Assembly (NCBI GenBank): GCA_964387625.1
Contig: CAYLWN010000004.1
Location: forward strand, 1 to 64,000
From: CAYLWN01 sp964387625
GTDB taxonomy: Bacteria; Patescibacteriota; Microgenomatia; UBA10105
Reading direction: 5' to 3'
Length of the DNA: 64,000 bases
In this document: positions 41,026-49,232 of the stretch, piece by piece
Layout of the letters: each line of letters opens with the position of its first letter
Position numbering within the stretch: position 1 is the first letter of the stretch
Made by a program: the position numbers and the translations under genes
Notes under the pieces: generated by a model
The model's input: only the letters and a program-made list of their open reading frames with translations
Told to the model about the DNA's origin: nothing
The model's database searches: none

Positions 41026-42216
41026 ATGCCAGCACAAATAAGAAGTGAATTTGCATTAGCTTTAAATCAAGTAGCCACGGAACGAGGGATTGATCCCAAC
41101 GTAGTTTTGGAGTCAATTAAAGCAGCAATCGGAGCTGCTTACCGCAAAGATTATGGAAACAACGATGAATTGGAAGAACTTACAGTTGAACTCAATCCTG
41201 ACAACGGTGAAGCTAAAATATTCAAAGGCAAAAAAGACATTACTCCACCGGGATTTGGAAGAATTGCCGCTCAAACAGCCAAACAAGTTATCTTACAAAG
41301 AATCCGTGAAGCTGAAAAGCAGGCAATTTTAACTGATTATTCAGCCAAAGTAGGGATGATCGTTTCAGGCATGGTGTTACGGTTTGACGGTCCAAATATC
41401 ATTGTCGATATTGGCCGCGGTCAGGGAGTTATGCCTCCCCAAGAACAAATTTCTCAAGAACATTATAGATTAAATCAGCGGTACACCTTTTATATAGAAG
41501 GAATTAGGGAAACTTACAGAGGCAGTGAAATTATTGTCTCCCGTGCTCATAAAGGTTTGGTTTCAGGATTGTTTAATAGAGAAGTTCCGGAAGTAGCATC
41601 TCAAGCTGTAGAAATTCGTGAAATTGCCAGAGAAGCCGGTAATAGAAGCAAGGTAGCGGTTTTTTCTACACAACCGGGAGTTGATCCTGTTGGTAGCTGT
41701 GTCGGTCAAAAAGGCGTTCGAGTACAAGCTGTCATTAGTGAATTGGGTGGTAGCGAAAAAATAGATATTATTCAATGGAATGAAGATCCAAAACAATATA
41801 TTATCGCGTCTTTATCTCCGGCCAAAGATTTACAAGTTATTTTAAATGATAAACTCAAAAGTGCTCAAGTTATGGTGCCGGAGGATCAATTATCATTGGC
41901 AATTGGTAGAGATGGTCAAAATGTGCGTTTGGCTTCAAAATTAACCGGTTGGAAAATTGATTTAAAAGGAAAAACAGTTGCAGTTAAAGCAGATGAAAAG
42001 ATAGAAGACAATAAATTAGACAATAAGATAGAGAAGACAGAAGATAATAAGACGGAAGCTGTAAAATTAGACGACAAGACGGAGAAGATGAAAGACAATA
42101 AGACGGAAAATAATTCAGAAGACAAAAAAGTTGAAAACGTAAATAAGGTAGAAAAAGTGGAAGAGAAAGCAGAAGTAAAAACACAAAATTCAAAACCCGA
42201 TTTAAATAAAACGTAA
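41026..42216 (+). CDS. nusA: Transcription termination/antitermination factor NusA
   Basis: 396 residues. An N-terminal RNAP-binding domain (about 1-105), S1 domain (VGMIVSGMVLRFDGPNIIVD), KH1 (VDPVGSCVGQKGVRVQAV) and KH2 (LSLAIGRDGQNVRLASKLTG) are all present. The last ~75 residues are a Lys/Glu/Asp/Asn-rich low-complexity tail (KIEDNKLDNKIEKTEDNK), not the acidic AR2 domain. NusA controls pausing and termination. The leader carries a terminator-like hairpin, so autoregulation is plausible. The gene ends nine bases before the first N gap. Confidence 0.93.
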   Translation: MPAQIRSEFALALNQVATERGIDPNVVLESIKAAIGAAYRKDYGNNDELEELTVELNPDNGEAKIFKGKKDITPPGFGRIAAQTAKQVILQRIREAEKQAILTDYSAKVGMIVSGMVLRFDGPNIIVDIGRGQGVMPPQEQISQEHYRLNQRYTFYIEGIRETYRGSEIIVSRAHKGLVSGLFNREVPEVASQAVEIREIAREAGNRSKVAVFSTQPGVDPVGSCVGQKGVRVQAVISELGGSEKIDIIQWNEDPKQYIIASLSPAKDLQVILNDKLKSAQVMVPEDQLSLAIGRDGQNVRLASKLTGWKIDLKGKTVAVKADEKIEDNKLDNKIEKTEDNKTEAVKLDDKTEKMKDNKTENNSEDKKVENVNKVEKVEEKAEVKTQNSKPDLNKT

Positions 42217-42380
42217 GTTATGAAANNNNNNNNNNNNNNNNNNNNNNNNNNNNNNNNNNNNNNNNNNNNNNNNNNNNNNNNNNNNNNNNNNNNNNNNNNN
42301 NNNNNNNNNNNNNNNNNNNNNNNNNAGAAGTAAAAACACAAAATTCAAAACCCGATTTAAATAAAACGTAAGTTATGAAA
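42171..42380. other. Assembly gap flanked by an exact 55-bp duplication
   Basis: 100 N (42226-42325) sit between two identical 55-bp blocks (42171-42225 and 42326-42380). The repeat covers the end of nusA. This is what two contig ends sharing a k-mer overlap look like, so the true sequence probably has one copy and no gap. Confidence 0.85.
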
Positions 42381-42420
42381 ACACATTTATTTAATATTAA
42401 AAATATTCGGGTTACGGTAC

Positions 42421-43992
42421 ATGATTATGGTAAAAAATATCAAAACCAAAAAATCTACAAGTATAACCATTTCCAGACCGCCGATTGTGGTGGTTTTAGG
42501 TCATGTTGATCATGGTAAAACCACTCTTCTTGACAATATCCGCACTACATCAGTAACAACTGGTGAATCAGGAGGTATCACTCAAAAAATCGGTGCTTAT
42601 CAAATTAATATAGATGAAAGTATAGTTACTAATTCAGCAAAAACTGATAGTAAGGGGATCCTTCCCCACGACTCTCGTCGGGGTCAGGATGATTTTACGG
42701 ATAATAAATCCCGTAAAATCACCTTCATTGATACACCGGGACATGAGGCTTTTGTGAAAATGCGCTCCAGGGGAGCAAAAGTTGCTGATATTGCACTATT
42801 GGTGGTTGCAGCAAATGATGGAGTAATGCCTCAAACACGGGAATCCATCAAATTTATCAAAGAAGCAAAAATTCCCATGATTGTAGTTATCAACAAAAGT
42901 GATTTGGAAGAAGCTGATCCAAATAAAGTGATGCAGCAACTGGCAAAAGAAGATGTTTTAGTTGAAAAACTAGGGGGGAAAGTTTTGACAGCACAAGTTT
43001 CTGCTAAAACAGGCAAAGGTGTAAAAGAATTATTAGATTTAATCTTATTGCTTTGGGAAATGATGGAGGTAAAGGCAGATGCAAACGGACTCTTAAGAGG
43101 TATTGTGATTGAGGCAAAAATGGATAAAAAAAGAGGTATTTTGGCAACTGTAATTGTCAAAAACGGTACTTTAAAAATAGGCGATACGATATATGCAGAA
43201 GAAGATAAAGCCAAAATTAAAGCTATGTTAAATCACAAATTTGAAAATCAAGACAAAGCACTACCTGGCAGTCCGGTAGAAATTATGGGATGGGAAAAAT
43301 TACCAAAGGTAGGAAGTGAAATTAGTACAACGCAATTTATCAAAAATGTTGTTTCAAGCGAAGAAACATCTAATTATGAACTTAGTTTGCCACCTTTAGA
43401 ACAAAGTAATAAATTAAAAATCATCTTAAAAACAGATAATTTTGGATCACTTGAAGCAATTTCGGAAAAATTACCGGAAAATATTGATTTGGTGGCAAAA
43501 GGAATTGGCGAAATTACAGAAGCTGATGTTTTGCATGCTAAATCTACTCAAGCCATCATTATAGGTTTCAATCTTAAGCCTAATTCGCAAGTTCTTAAAC
43601 TTAGTCAATTAGAAAAAGTAAAAATAAAAACCTATTCAATAATCTATGAACTTTTAGATGAAATAAGCGAAGTGATTAATTTGCTTAACCAACCCGAAGC
43701 ACAAGAAGATGTATTAGGAGAAGCATTAATTTCCGCAGAATTTAAATTTGATGCCAGTCGAGTAGCTGGATGCAAAGTGGTTTCTGGAAGAATAGCCAGA
43801 GGTGATAAAGTTAAGATTATACGGTTGGACGGCGAGATTGGCCGGGGAAGAATCAAAACTTTACGTCATGGCAAGTCAGATATGGACAAATCAGAAATCA
43901 ATACGGAATGCGGAATTGTCTTTGATAAAAAACTTGACTTTAAAACAGGTGACCGTATAATATCCTATAGAATGCACGAGTTATTAACATAA
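42421..43992 (+). CDS. infB: Translation initiation factor IF-2, with repeat insertion in the G domain
   Basis: 523 residues; the N-terminal extensions of longer IF-2 are absent. G motifs: GHVDHGKTTLLD (G1, about 27-38), GGITQKIGAY (G2, about 51-60), FIDTPGHEAF (G3, about 102), VINKSDLEE (G4, about 158) and SAKTGKG (G5). Domains II-IV and the fMet-tRNA-binding C2 domain follow (VAGCKVVSGRIARGDKVKII). Residues about 66-98 are extra: a repeat-encoded loop between G2 and G3. Normal IF-2 has about five residues there. Confidence 0.93.
   Translation: MIMVKNIKTKKSTSITISRPPIVVVLGHVDHGKTTLLDNIRTTSVTTGESGGITQKIGAYQINIDESIVTNSAKTDSKGILPHDSRRGQDDFTDNKSRKITFIDTPGHEAFVKMRSRGAKVADIALLVVAANDGVMPQTRESIKFIKEAKIPMIVVINKSDLEEADPNKVMQQLAKEDVLVEKLGGKVLTAQVSAKTGKGVKELLDLILLLWEMMEVKADANGLLRGIVIEAKMDKKRGILATVIVKNGTLKIGDTIYAEEDKAKIKAMLNHKFENQDKALPGSPVEIMGWEKLPKVGSEISTTQFIKNVVSSEETSNYELSLPPLEQSNKLKIILKTDNFGSLEAISEKLPENIDLVAKGIGEITEADVLHAKSTQAIIIGFNLKPNSQVLKLSQLEKVKIKTYSIIYELLDEISEVINLLNQPEAQEDVLGEALISAEFKFDASRVAGCKVVSGRIARGDKVKIIRLDGEIGRGRIKTLRHGKSDMDKSEINTECGIVFDKKLDFKTGDRIISYRMHELLT
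42655..42696 (+). repeat. R1-related palindrome inserted in frame in infB
   Basis: GGATCCTTCCCCACGACTCT followed by CGTCGGGGTCAGGATGAT. On the reverse strand it starts ATCATCCTGACCCC and ends GGGGAAGGATCC, the outer R1 pattern. It encodes GILPHDSRRGQDDF. Confidence 0.7.
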
Positions 43993-44008
43993 CCTGCCGC
44001 AAATATAC

Positions 44009-44112
44009 AAATTCGAAATCCTAAATTCGAAATCCGAAAAATCAAAATGTTGTTTAATAAATTTGAATTTAGATATTGTTTAGAATTTCGATATTCGAAT
44101 TTCGAATTTTTA
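44009..44112. repeat. R6 degenerate inverted arms between infB and the DHH-like gene
   Basis: The left arm AAATTCGAAATCCTAAATTC and right arm GAATTTCGATATTCGAATTT are inverted. The ~45-base spacer holds no gene. Confidence 0.65.
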
Positions 44113-44118
44113 TAAACT

Positions 44119-44964
44119 ATGGATCTAACTTTAGAATCAAAAGCATTGCAGGAAATCCTAACTTCAGCTAATCAAATAGTTATTTTAATTTCCCCTACGG
44201 GTGATAAAGACACAGTGGCTGCTGGGCTCGCACTATATTTATCGATTAAAAGTTTGTCAAAAAATGTAACGATTGCATATCCTAAACAGCCGACTGTGGG
44301 TTGGGGTAATTTAGTCGGAGTGAATAAAATAACCCAAAAACTGGGGAATAAAAATTTTGTGATTTCTTTAGATTATCTTGAAGGGTCAATTGAAAAAGTC
44401 AGTTATAACATTGAAGGTAATAAATTTAATTTAGTAGTTGAACCCCGTCGTGATGCACCGCTTTTTGATGAAAAAAAAGTTAAATATAGTTACAGCGGAT
44501 TTAATGCAGATGCCATATTTGTGTTAGGAGCCAAAACTTTAGAAGACTTAGGCTCTTTTTACGAGGATAATAAACCGCAATTTGAACAAAAACCGATTAT
44601 TGCCATTAATAATTTGTTAGGTAGCGAAATAGGTAAAATCAATTTTGTTAGACCCGGCCCGTCAATATCTGAAATAGTGACTCACCTAATCACTCAGGCA
44701 CAAATGCCCATGGATACTGATATAGCTACTAATTTATGGACAGGTTTGATTTTTGCCAGTAAAAATTTCATCCATCCGCAAACTAACGCTGACAGTTTTG
44801 AAGCAGCTGCAATAATCTTGAAAATGGGTGCCAGACGAGAAAATAAACAGCAATTTGAAGAAACCCCACAAGGTGAAGTGGCACTTTCTCGATCTACGGA
44901 AAAAGTATCTGCTCCTCCGGATTGGTTAAAGCCTAAAATTTATAAGGGATCAACCTTATTGTAA
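44119..44964 (+). CDS. Degenerate DHH-phosphoesterase-like protein
   Basis: 281 residues. The fold and gene position (nusA-infB-x-rpsO-pnp) match the NrnA-type oligoribonuclease slot. The opening motif reads ISPTGDKDTVAAGLAL (about 25-40), where active enzymes have HxxPDxDxxGS. The DHH motif itself and the C-terminal GGGHxxAAG are not found; instead there is AAAIILKMGARRENKQ. It therefore probably lacks nuclease activity and may bind nucleotide or RNA. R6 arms directly precede the start. Confidence 0.65.
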   Translation: MDLTLESKALQEILTSANQIVILISPTGDKDTVAAGLALYLSIKSLSKNVTIAYPKQPTVGWGNLVGVNKITQKLGNKNFVISLDYLEGSIEKVSYNIEGNKFNLVVEPRRDAPLFDEKKVKYSYSGFNADAIFVLGAKTLEDLGSFYEDNKPQFEQKPIIAINNLLGSEIGKINFVRPGPSISEIVTHLITQAQMPMDTDIATNLWTGLIFASKNFIHPQTNADSFEAAAIILKMGARRENKQQFEETPQGEVALSRSTEKVSAPPDWLKPKIYKGSTLL

Positions 44965-45027
44965 ATTTGCCCGCAGTAAGCTATAATTACAAATATTGTT
45001 GGGGTGGGCAAAAATCCCAACCCTTTT
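44959..45027 (+). promoter_or_regulatory. rpsO promoter followed by a terminator-like hairpin
   Basis: TTGTAA (44959-44964) and TATAAT (44982-44987) are 17 bases apart. About ten bases after the expected start comes GGGGTGGGCAAAAATCCCAA ending CCC, then six T. This is the same layout as at nusA: promoter, immediate hairpin, T-run. Repeat R5 copy 4 then fills the rest of the leader. Confidence 0.55.
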
Positions 45028-45030
45028 TTA

Positions 45031-45148
45031 TTACACCGATCATCATGAATGATCGAGTGTGCCGATATCTCTATTTTTGAGAATCGAGCATCCTCGATAT
45101 ATAATTATAATCGGGATGAGCGATGCATTTTCAAATGCCATCGGCATA
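45031..45148. repeat. R5 element, copy 4, in the rpsO leader
   Basis: 118 bp from TTACACCGAT to ATCGGCATA. Read on the minus strand it aligns with copy 2, sharing GCATTTGAAAATGC and CGAGGATGCTCGATTCT. The rpsO start lies 13 bases beyond it. Confidence 0.75.
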
Positions 45149-45161
45149 TTTGAAAAATATT

Positions 45162-45590
45162 ATGGCAACTAAAGTCAAAAAAACTAAAACAGTCGTTAAA
45201 AAAACCACAGTAAAAGCAAAAGTAGCAAAAACACTATCTATCAAAAAAGCTGTTAAAGCTAAAAAGCTCATTAAACCTGCTGTTTCTCAAAAAACAGTCA
45301 AAGCAGATAAAGCTATTGACTCGCCAGTTCCCGGTGCAGAAAAAAAAGATGTCATTGACACGTTTGCTACAAAAGCAGGTGATACTGGAAGTCCTGAAGT
45401 TCAAATTGCGTTACTTACCAAAAGAATTGATAAATTGGTCGGTCATCTGAAGAAAAATCCAGCAGACAATCATTCCCGCCGGGGACTTTTAGGTATTATT
45501 TCAAAGCGCAGAAGACTTTTGAATTATTTGTCCAAAAAAGATCCCAAAAGGGCAAAAGACATCAGTGATAAATTAAAATTAAGCAAATAA
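45162..45590 (+). CDS. rpsO: 30S ribosomal protein S15 with Lys/Ala-rich N-terminal extension
   Basis: 142 residues against about 89 for typical S15. The S15 domain begins near residue 60 (FATKAGDTGSPEVQIALLTK) and includes HSRRGLLGIISKRRRLLNYL. The first ~55 residues are basic and repetitive (KTVVKKTTVKAKVAKT; KAVKAKKLIKPAV), like histone H1 tails. The frame extends upstream to 45123 through repeat R5, but the ATG at 45162 is preferred. S15 binds 16S helix 22 and often autoregulates through its leader. Confidence 0.92.
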   Translation: MATKVKKTKTVVKKTTVKAKVAKTLSIKKAVKAKKLIKPAVSQKTVKADKAIDSPVPGAEKKDVIDTFATKAGDTGSPEVQIALLTKRIDKLVGHLKKNPADNHSRRGLLGIISKRRRLLNYLSKKDPKRAKDISDKLKLSK

Positions 45591-45597
45591 AAAGAAC

Positions 45598-45717
45598 AAA
45601 TTTGAAATCCGAATATCGAAATCCGAAACAATATTTAATCTTCTAATTACCTAAATATATAATTTTTTAAAATTTTGAAATTTTATATTTGTTTCGATTT
45701 TCGTGCTTCGTATTTAT
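45598..45717. repeat. R6 degenerate inverted arms between rpsO and pnp
   Basis: The left arm AAATCCGAATATCGAAATCC and right arm GTTTCGATTTTCGTGCTTCG are inverted; the spacer is AT-rich with no gene. Confidence 0.6.
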
Positions 45718-45726
45718 AAAATATCT

Positions 45727-47898
45727 ATGAAAACAACAATCAAGTCCCTCGAAGTAGGCGGTAGAAAAATGACTTTTGAAATCGGCCGTTTGGCTCAACA
45801 GGCCACATCCGCAGTTTTAGCTTCATACGGAGAAACCATGATTTTAGCAACAGTTGTCGCATCCAATTCCCGAGCTGATTTAAATTATTTTCCATTAGGA
45901 GTTGAATATATTGAAAGGCTTTATGCTGGAGGCAGAATTAAAGGTTCCAGATGGGTCAAACGTGAAGGTCGTCCTTCAGATGACGCAATTTTAAAAGCTA
46001 GATTAATTGATCGTTCAATCAGACCATTATTTCCCAAGGGTTTTAAAATGGACGTTCAAGTTATAGTGACTATTTTATCCGTTGACGGTGAAAATGATCC
46101 AGACATGTTAGCTCTTAATGCAGTATCTGCAGCACTCGCTATTTCTCCAATTCCATGGAATGGTCCAGTTGGAGGAGCCAGACTTGGTTTTGTTCCACCA
46201 AAAGATGGAGAAGCAGGGCATTTCTTGGTTAATCCAGGTGAAAATGAAATCGGTTTTTGTGATATGGACGTTGTTGTGTCGGCAACAGATAAAAAAACTA
46301 TCATGATTGAAGCCGGAGCCAAAGAAATGGCGGAAAATATTGTTGAAGAAGCTTTGAAAAATGCCAAAACTGAAGCCCAAAAAATTGTTGGGGTCATCAA
46401 CGATTTAGTAAAAGAAGTTGGTAAACCAAAATTTAAATTTAAAGACACATCACCTGATCCGGAACTTCTAAAAAAGCTTAAAAAAGACTACAAAAAAGAA
46501 ATTGAAACCTTACTATTGCAAAAAATAAATAAAGAAAGTGAAGCTGATGATCTGGCAGTTTATTCACAGGAAATTTTAGTTAAATACGAAGAAGTTTATG
46601 ATAAAAAACAAATTGAGACAGCATTGGATTATTTAGTCAAACAAAAGATTCGTGAAGACATCATGACTAAAGATTTAAGACCTGACGCAAGGAAATTAGA
46701 TGAAGTACGTAAAATTTCTGCTGAAGTCAATGTTTTACCCCGTACTCATGGTAGTGCAATTTTCTCAAGAGGAGATACACAAGTTTTGACTGTGGCAACT
46801 TTAGGTGCTCCTTCAATGGAACAATTGATTGAAAGTCCAGCAGGGGAAGAATCCAAACGATATATGCATCACTACAGCATGCCGCCATATTCAGTTGGTG
46901 AAACCGGTAGAGTTGGATATCCATCACGCAGAGAAATTGGACATGGAGCATTGGCAGAAAAAGCTGTTTTAGGAGTAATTCCTACTGATGAAGCATTTCC
47001 TTATACAATTCGTTTAGTTTCTGAAGTCATGTCTTCAAACGGTTCAACATCTATGGCTTCAACCTGTGGATCAACCTTGGCTCTCATGGATGCAGGAGTG
47101 CCTATTAAAAATCCAGTGGCTGGAATTGCAATTGGTCTCATGACAGATGGTGAAAAATATAAATTACTTACAGATATTTTAGGACTGGAAGATTTTTCAG
47201 GTGATATGGATTTTAAAATTGCCGGAAGTAAAGATGGTGTGACAGCAATTCAATTAGATGTAAAAAATGATGGTTTAACTGATGAAATGATTACCAAAAC
47301 TTTTGTCATGGCCAAAAAAGCCAGATTACATATTTTGGACACCATGTTTAAAGCTATTGCCACATACAGACCAAAATTATCTCAATATGCTCCAAAAGTA
47401 GTAATTGTCAAAGTTCCCACAGATAAAATCGGTGAAGTGATCGGACCAGGGGGAAGAGTGATCAGAGCTTTGATGGCAGATACAGGGTGTCAAGTTGATG
47501 TGGATGATGAAGGAAATGTTTCCATTACTGGCACATCTGACGAAGGTGTCCAAAAAGCCAAAACCTGGGTTGAAGGTTTAGTCAGAGAAGTCTTACCCAA
47601 TGAGGAATTTGAAGGCACTGTAAAAAGACTGATGAATTTTGGTGCATTTGTAGAAATTTTACCGGGAAAAGAAGGTTTAGTGCATGTTTCACAAATGGCA
47701 CCGGGATTTGTGTCTGATCCGGGATCAATTGTAAAAATAGGCGATAAAGTAAAAGTAAGAGTTTTGGAAATTGATGATCAAAAAAGAGTTAATTTATCCA
47801 TGTTGTTTGGTGAAGATACCAAAAAACCTTTTGAAAGAAGACCTCCAATGAGACGACCTTTTGGCGGAAACGATAGACGCAGAGATTTTAGAAGATAA
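45727..47898 (+). CDS. pnp: Polyribonucleotide nucleotidyltransferase (PNPase)
   Basis: 723 residues. Two RNase PH domains (first GRLAQQATSAVLASYGETM; second FSRGDTQVLTVATLG, with GSTSMASTCGSTLALMDAG and GDMDFKIAGSKDGVTAIQLD). KH (IGEVIGPGGRVIRALM) and S1 (GTVKRLMNFGAFVEILPGKE) domains follow. The tail is Arg-rich (RRPPMRRPFGG). The ATG at 45727 gives the normal start MKTTIKSLEVGGRKMTFEIG. It degrades RNA 3'-5' by phosphorolysis. The rpsO-pnp order is conserved across bacteria. Confidence 0.97.
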   Translation: MKTTIKSLEVGGRKMTFEIGRLAQQATSAVLASYGETMILATVVASNSRADLNYFPLGVEYIERLYAGGRIKGSRWVKREGRPSDDAILKARLIDRSIRPLFPKGFKMDVQVIVTILSVDGENDPDMLALNAVSAALAISPIPWNGPVGGARLGFVPPKDGEAGHFLVNPGENEIGFCDMDVVVSATDKKTIMIEAGAKEMAENIVEEALKNAKTEAQKIVGVINDLVKEVGKPKFKFKDTSPDPELLKKLKKDYKKEIETLLLQKINKESEADDLAVYSQEILVKYEEVYDKKQIETALDYLVKQKIREDIMTKDLRPDARKLDEVRKISAEVNVLPRTHGSAIFSRGDTQVLTVATLGAPSMEQLIESPAGEESKRYMHHYSMPPYSVGETGRVGYPSRREIGHGALAEKAVLGVIPTDEAFPYTIRLVSEVMSSNGSTSMASTCGSTLALMDAGVPIKNPVAGIAIGLMTDGEKYKLLTDILGLEDFSGDMDFKIAGSKDGVTAIQLDVKNDGLTDEMITKTFVMAKKARLHILDTMFKAIATYRPKLSQYAPKVVIVKVPTDKIGEVIGPGGRVIRALMADTGCQVDVDDEGNVSITGTSDEGVQKAKTWVEGLVREVLPNEEFEGTVKRLMNFGAFVEILPGKEGLVHVSQMAPGFVSDPGSIVKIGDKVKVRVLEIDDQKRVNLSMLFGEDTKKPFERRPPMRRPFGGNDRRRDFRR

Positions 47899-47910
47899 AA
47901 TTATCCTCAT

Positions 47911-48028
47911 GTCATGCTGAACTAGTTTCAGCATCTCTATTAAACTAGATCCTGAAATATCTACCTGCGTAGACAGGAATTCAGGATGACATATTATAGA
48001 TTGGCACGCCTTTCGGGCTCGCAATGAC
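47911..48028. repeat. R1 solo copy followed by R2 copy
   Basis: R1 spans 47911-47990 (GTCATGCTGAACTAG ... AATTCAGGATGAC, with the palindrome CCTGCGTAGACAGG). R2 follows at about 47996-48028; its reverse strand reads GTCATTGCGAGCCCGAAAGG. Both lie downstream of pnp. Confidence 0.65.
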
Positions 48029-48065
48029 AAAAGTGATTTTAATTGTTTTCTCCTACATACTTCGT

Positions 48066-48071
48066 TATACT
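48066..48071 (+). promoter_or_regulatory. -10 box of the Lon-like gene
   Basis: TATACT ends eight bases before the ATG, suggesting a leaderless mRNA. Confidence 0.4.
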
Positions 48072-48079
48072 TAAATTAA

Positions 48080-49144
48080 ATGAGTAAAGTTGCAGATAGC
48101 ATCAATAAATTACGATTAAAAACTCGCGAAGCCCAGTTACCTCCGGAACTTGACGGCAGGATAGTTTCTTTAATTGAAGAAGCAGAACATTTTGTGGGTG
48201 GATCGTTAGATGTCATGGTGCATTTTGAACAAATATCAAATTATATTGAATTTGTGACCTCTTTGCCTTGGAATAAACGTACCCAGGACTTATTAGATCT
48301 AACAAAAGCTACGCAAATTTTTGCTAAAAATCATTATGGTTTGCAACCGGTGAAAGACAGAATACTGGAGTATTTGTCGGTTTTAAAATTACAAATGGAT
48401 CAGGGAAAAGCAAATTCAGGTGAAAATAAATTGATGCGGGCGCCAATTTTATGTTTCGTGGGACTGGTTGGAACAGGTAAAACTACCATGGCTTATTCAA
48501 TTGCCGAAAGCATGAATAGAAAAATGGTAAGAATTCCTTTTGGAGGCATGTCAGACGCTTTGGAGCTTCGGGGTCAATCAAGGGTGAGACCCGATGCAGA
48601 GCCGGGATTAGTTATGAAAGCTATGAAGTTTGCCAATTCACGAAATCCGGTTATATTACTTGATGAAATTGACCGGGTAGCAGAACATGCCAGAGGTGAC
48701 ATTATGGGAGTATTAGTTGAACTGTTGGATCCGGAACAAAACGCAGCCTTTACAGATCATTATGTTGATTTCCCGTTTAATTTGTCAGAAAGTTTATTTG
48801 TGGCAACTGCCAATAATACCACTAATATTGCTACAGCTGTATTGGACAGACTCGAACCCATTCAAATGCCTTCATATACAGATGAAGAAAAAATTAAAAT
48901 CGGCAAAGATTTTGTATTTCCCAGATTGCTTAAAGAATCCGGAATTCGCATGGAACAATTGTCAATTGACGATACAGTTTGGCCGGTTATTGTCAGGCCC
49001 TTAGGATTTGACGCAGGGATTAGGTCACTGGAGAGAACTATCAATGGAATTTGTAGAAAAGTGGCGAGAATGATAGTTGAAGGAAAAGGTACCGGTTTTA
49101 AAATAACTCCAGAAAATGTCAATGAATTTTTACCGCAATGGTAA
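48080..49144 (+). CDS. Lon-type AAA+ ATPase lacking the protease domain
   Basis: 354 residues. The sequence follows the middle of Lon: the linker helices (about 1-85, with YIEFVTSLPWNKRT), Walker A in FVGLVGTGKTTMAY (about 130-143), FGGMSDALELRGQSR, Walker B in VILLDEIDRV (about 191-200), the sensor-1 region FVATANNT, and the alpha domain with GIRSLERTI. It stops at the point where the Ser-Lys protease domain would begin. The amino-terminal substrate domain is also missing. A stand-alone unfoldase or remodeller is likely. No protease partner is next to it. Confidence 0.8.
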   Translation: MSKVADSINKLRLKTREAQLPPELDGRIVSLIEEAEHFVGGSLDVMVHFEQISNYIEFVTSLPWNKRTQDLLDLTKATQIFAKNHYGLQPVKDRILEYLSVLKLQMDQGKANSGENKLMRAPILCFVGLVGTGKTTMAYSIAESMNRKMVRIPFGGMSDALELRGQSRVRPDAEPGLVMKAMKFANSRNPVILLDEIDRVAEHARGDIMGVLVELLDPEQNAAFTDHYVDFPFNLSESLFVATANNTTNIATAVLDRLEPIQMPSYTDEEKIKIGKDFVFPRLLKESGIRMEQLSIDDTVWPVIVRPLGFDAGIRSLERTINGICRKVARMIVEGKGTGFKITPENVNEFLPQW

Positions 49145-49182
49145 AAAAATTATTTAAATTGAAAATTATTTATATTTGATTA

Positions 49183-49219
49183 TTGTCCTGCAAAGCAGGA
49201 TCTAGCTTTGCCAGAGAAT
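49183..49219 (+). repeat. Short GC palindrome (R8), copy 1
   Basis: GTCCTGCAAAGCAGGATCTA followed by GCTTTGCCAGAGA. The reverse complement matches 56961-56995 closely. Confidence 0.55.
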
Positions 49220-49232
49220 TTTAAAAATACTT

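Noticed and set aside
42375..42421. Earlier ATG (42375) as the infB start
   Set aside because: It is not in frame with the G domain and soon meets a stop; a frameshift is possible but unsupported.
45162..45340. S15 extension as a separate histone-like gene fused by sequencing error
   Set aside because: The frame is continuous with no stop or start between the parts and the S15 text follows directly.
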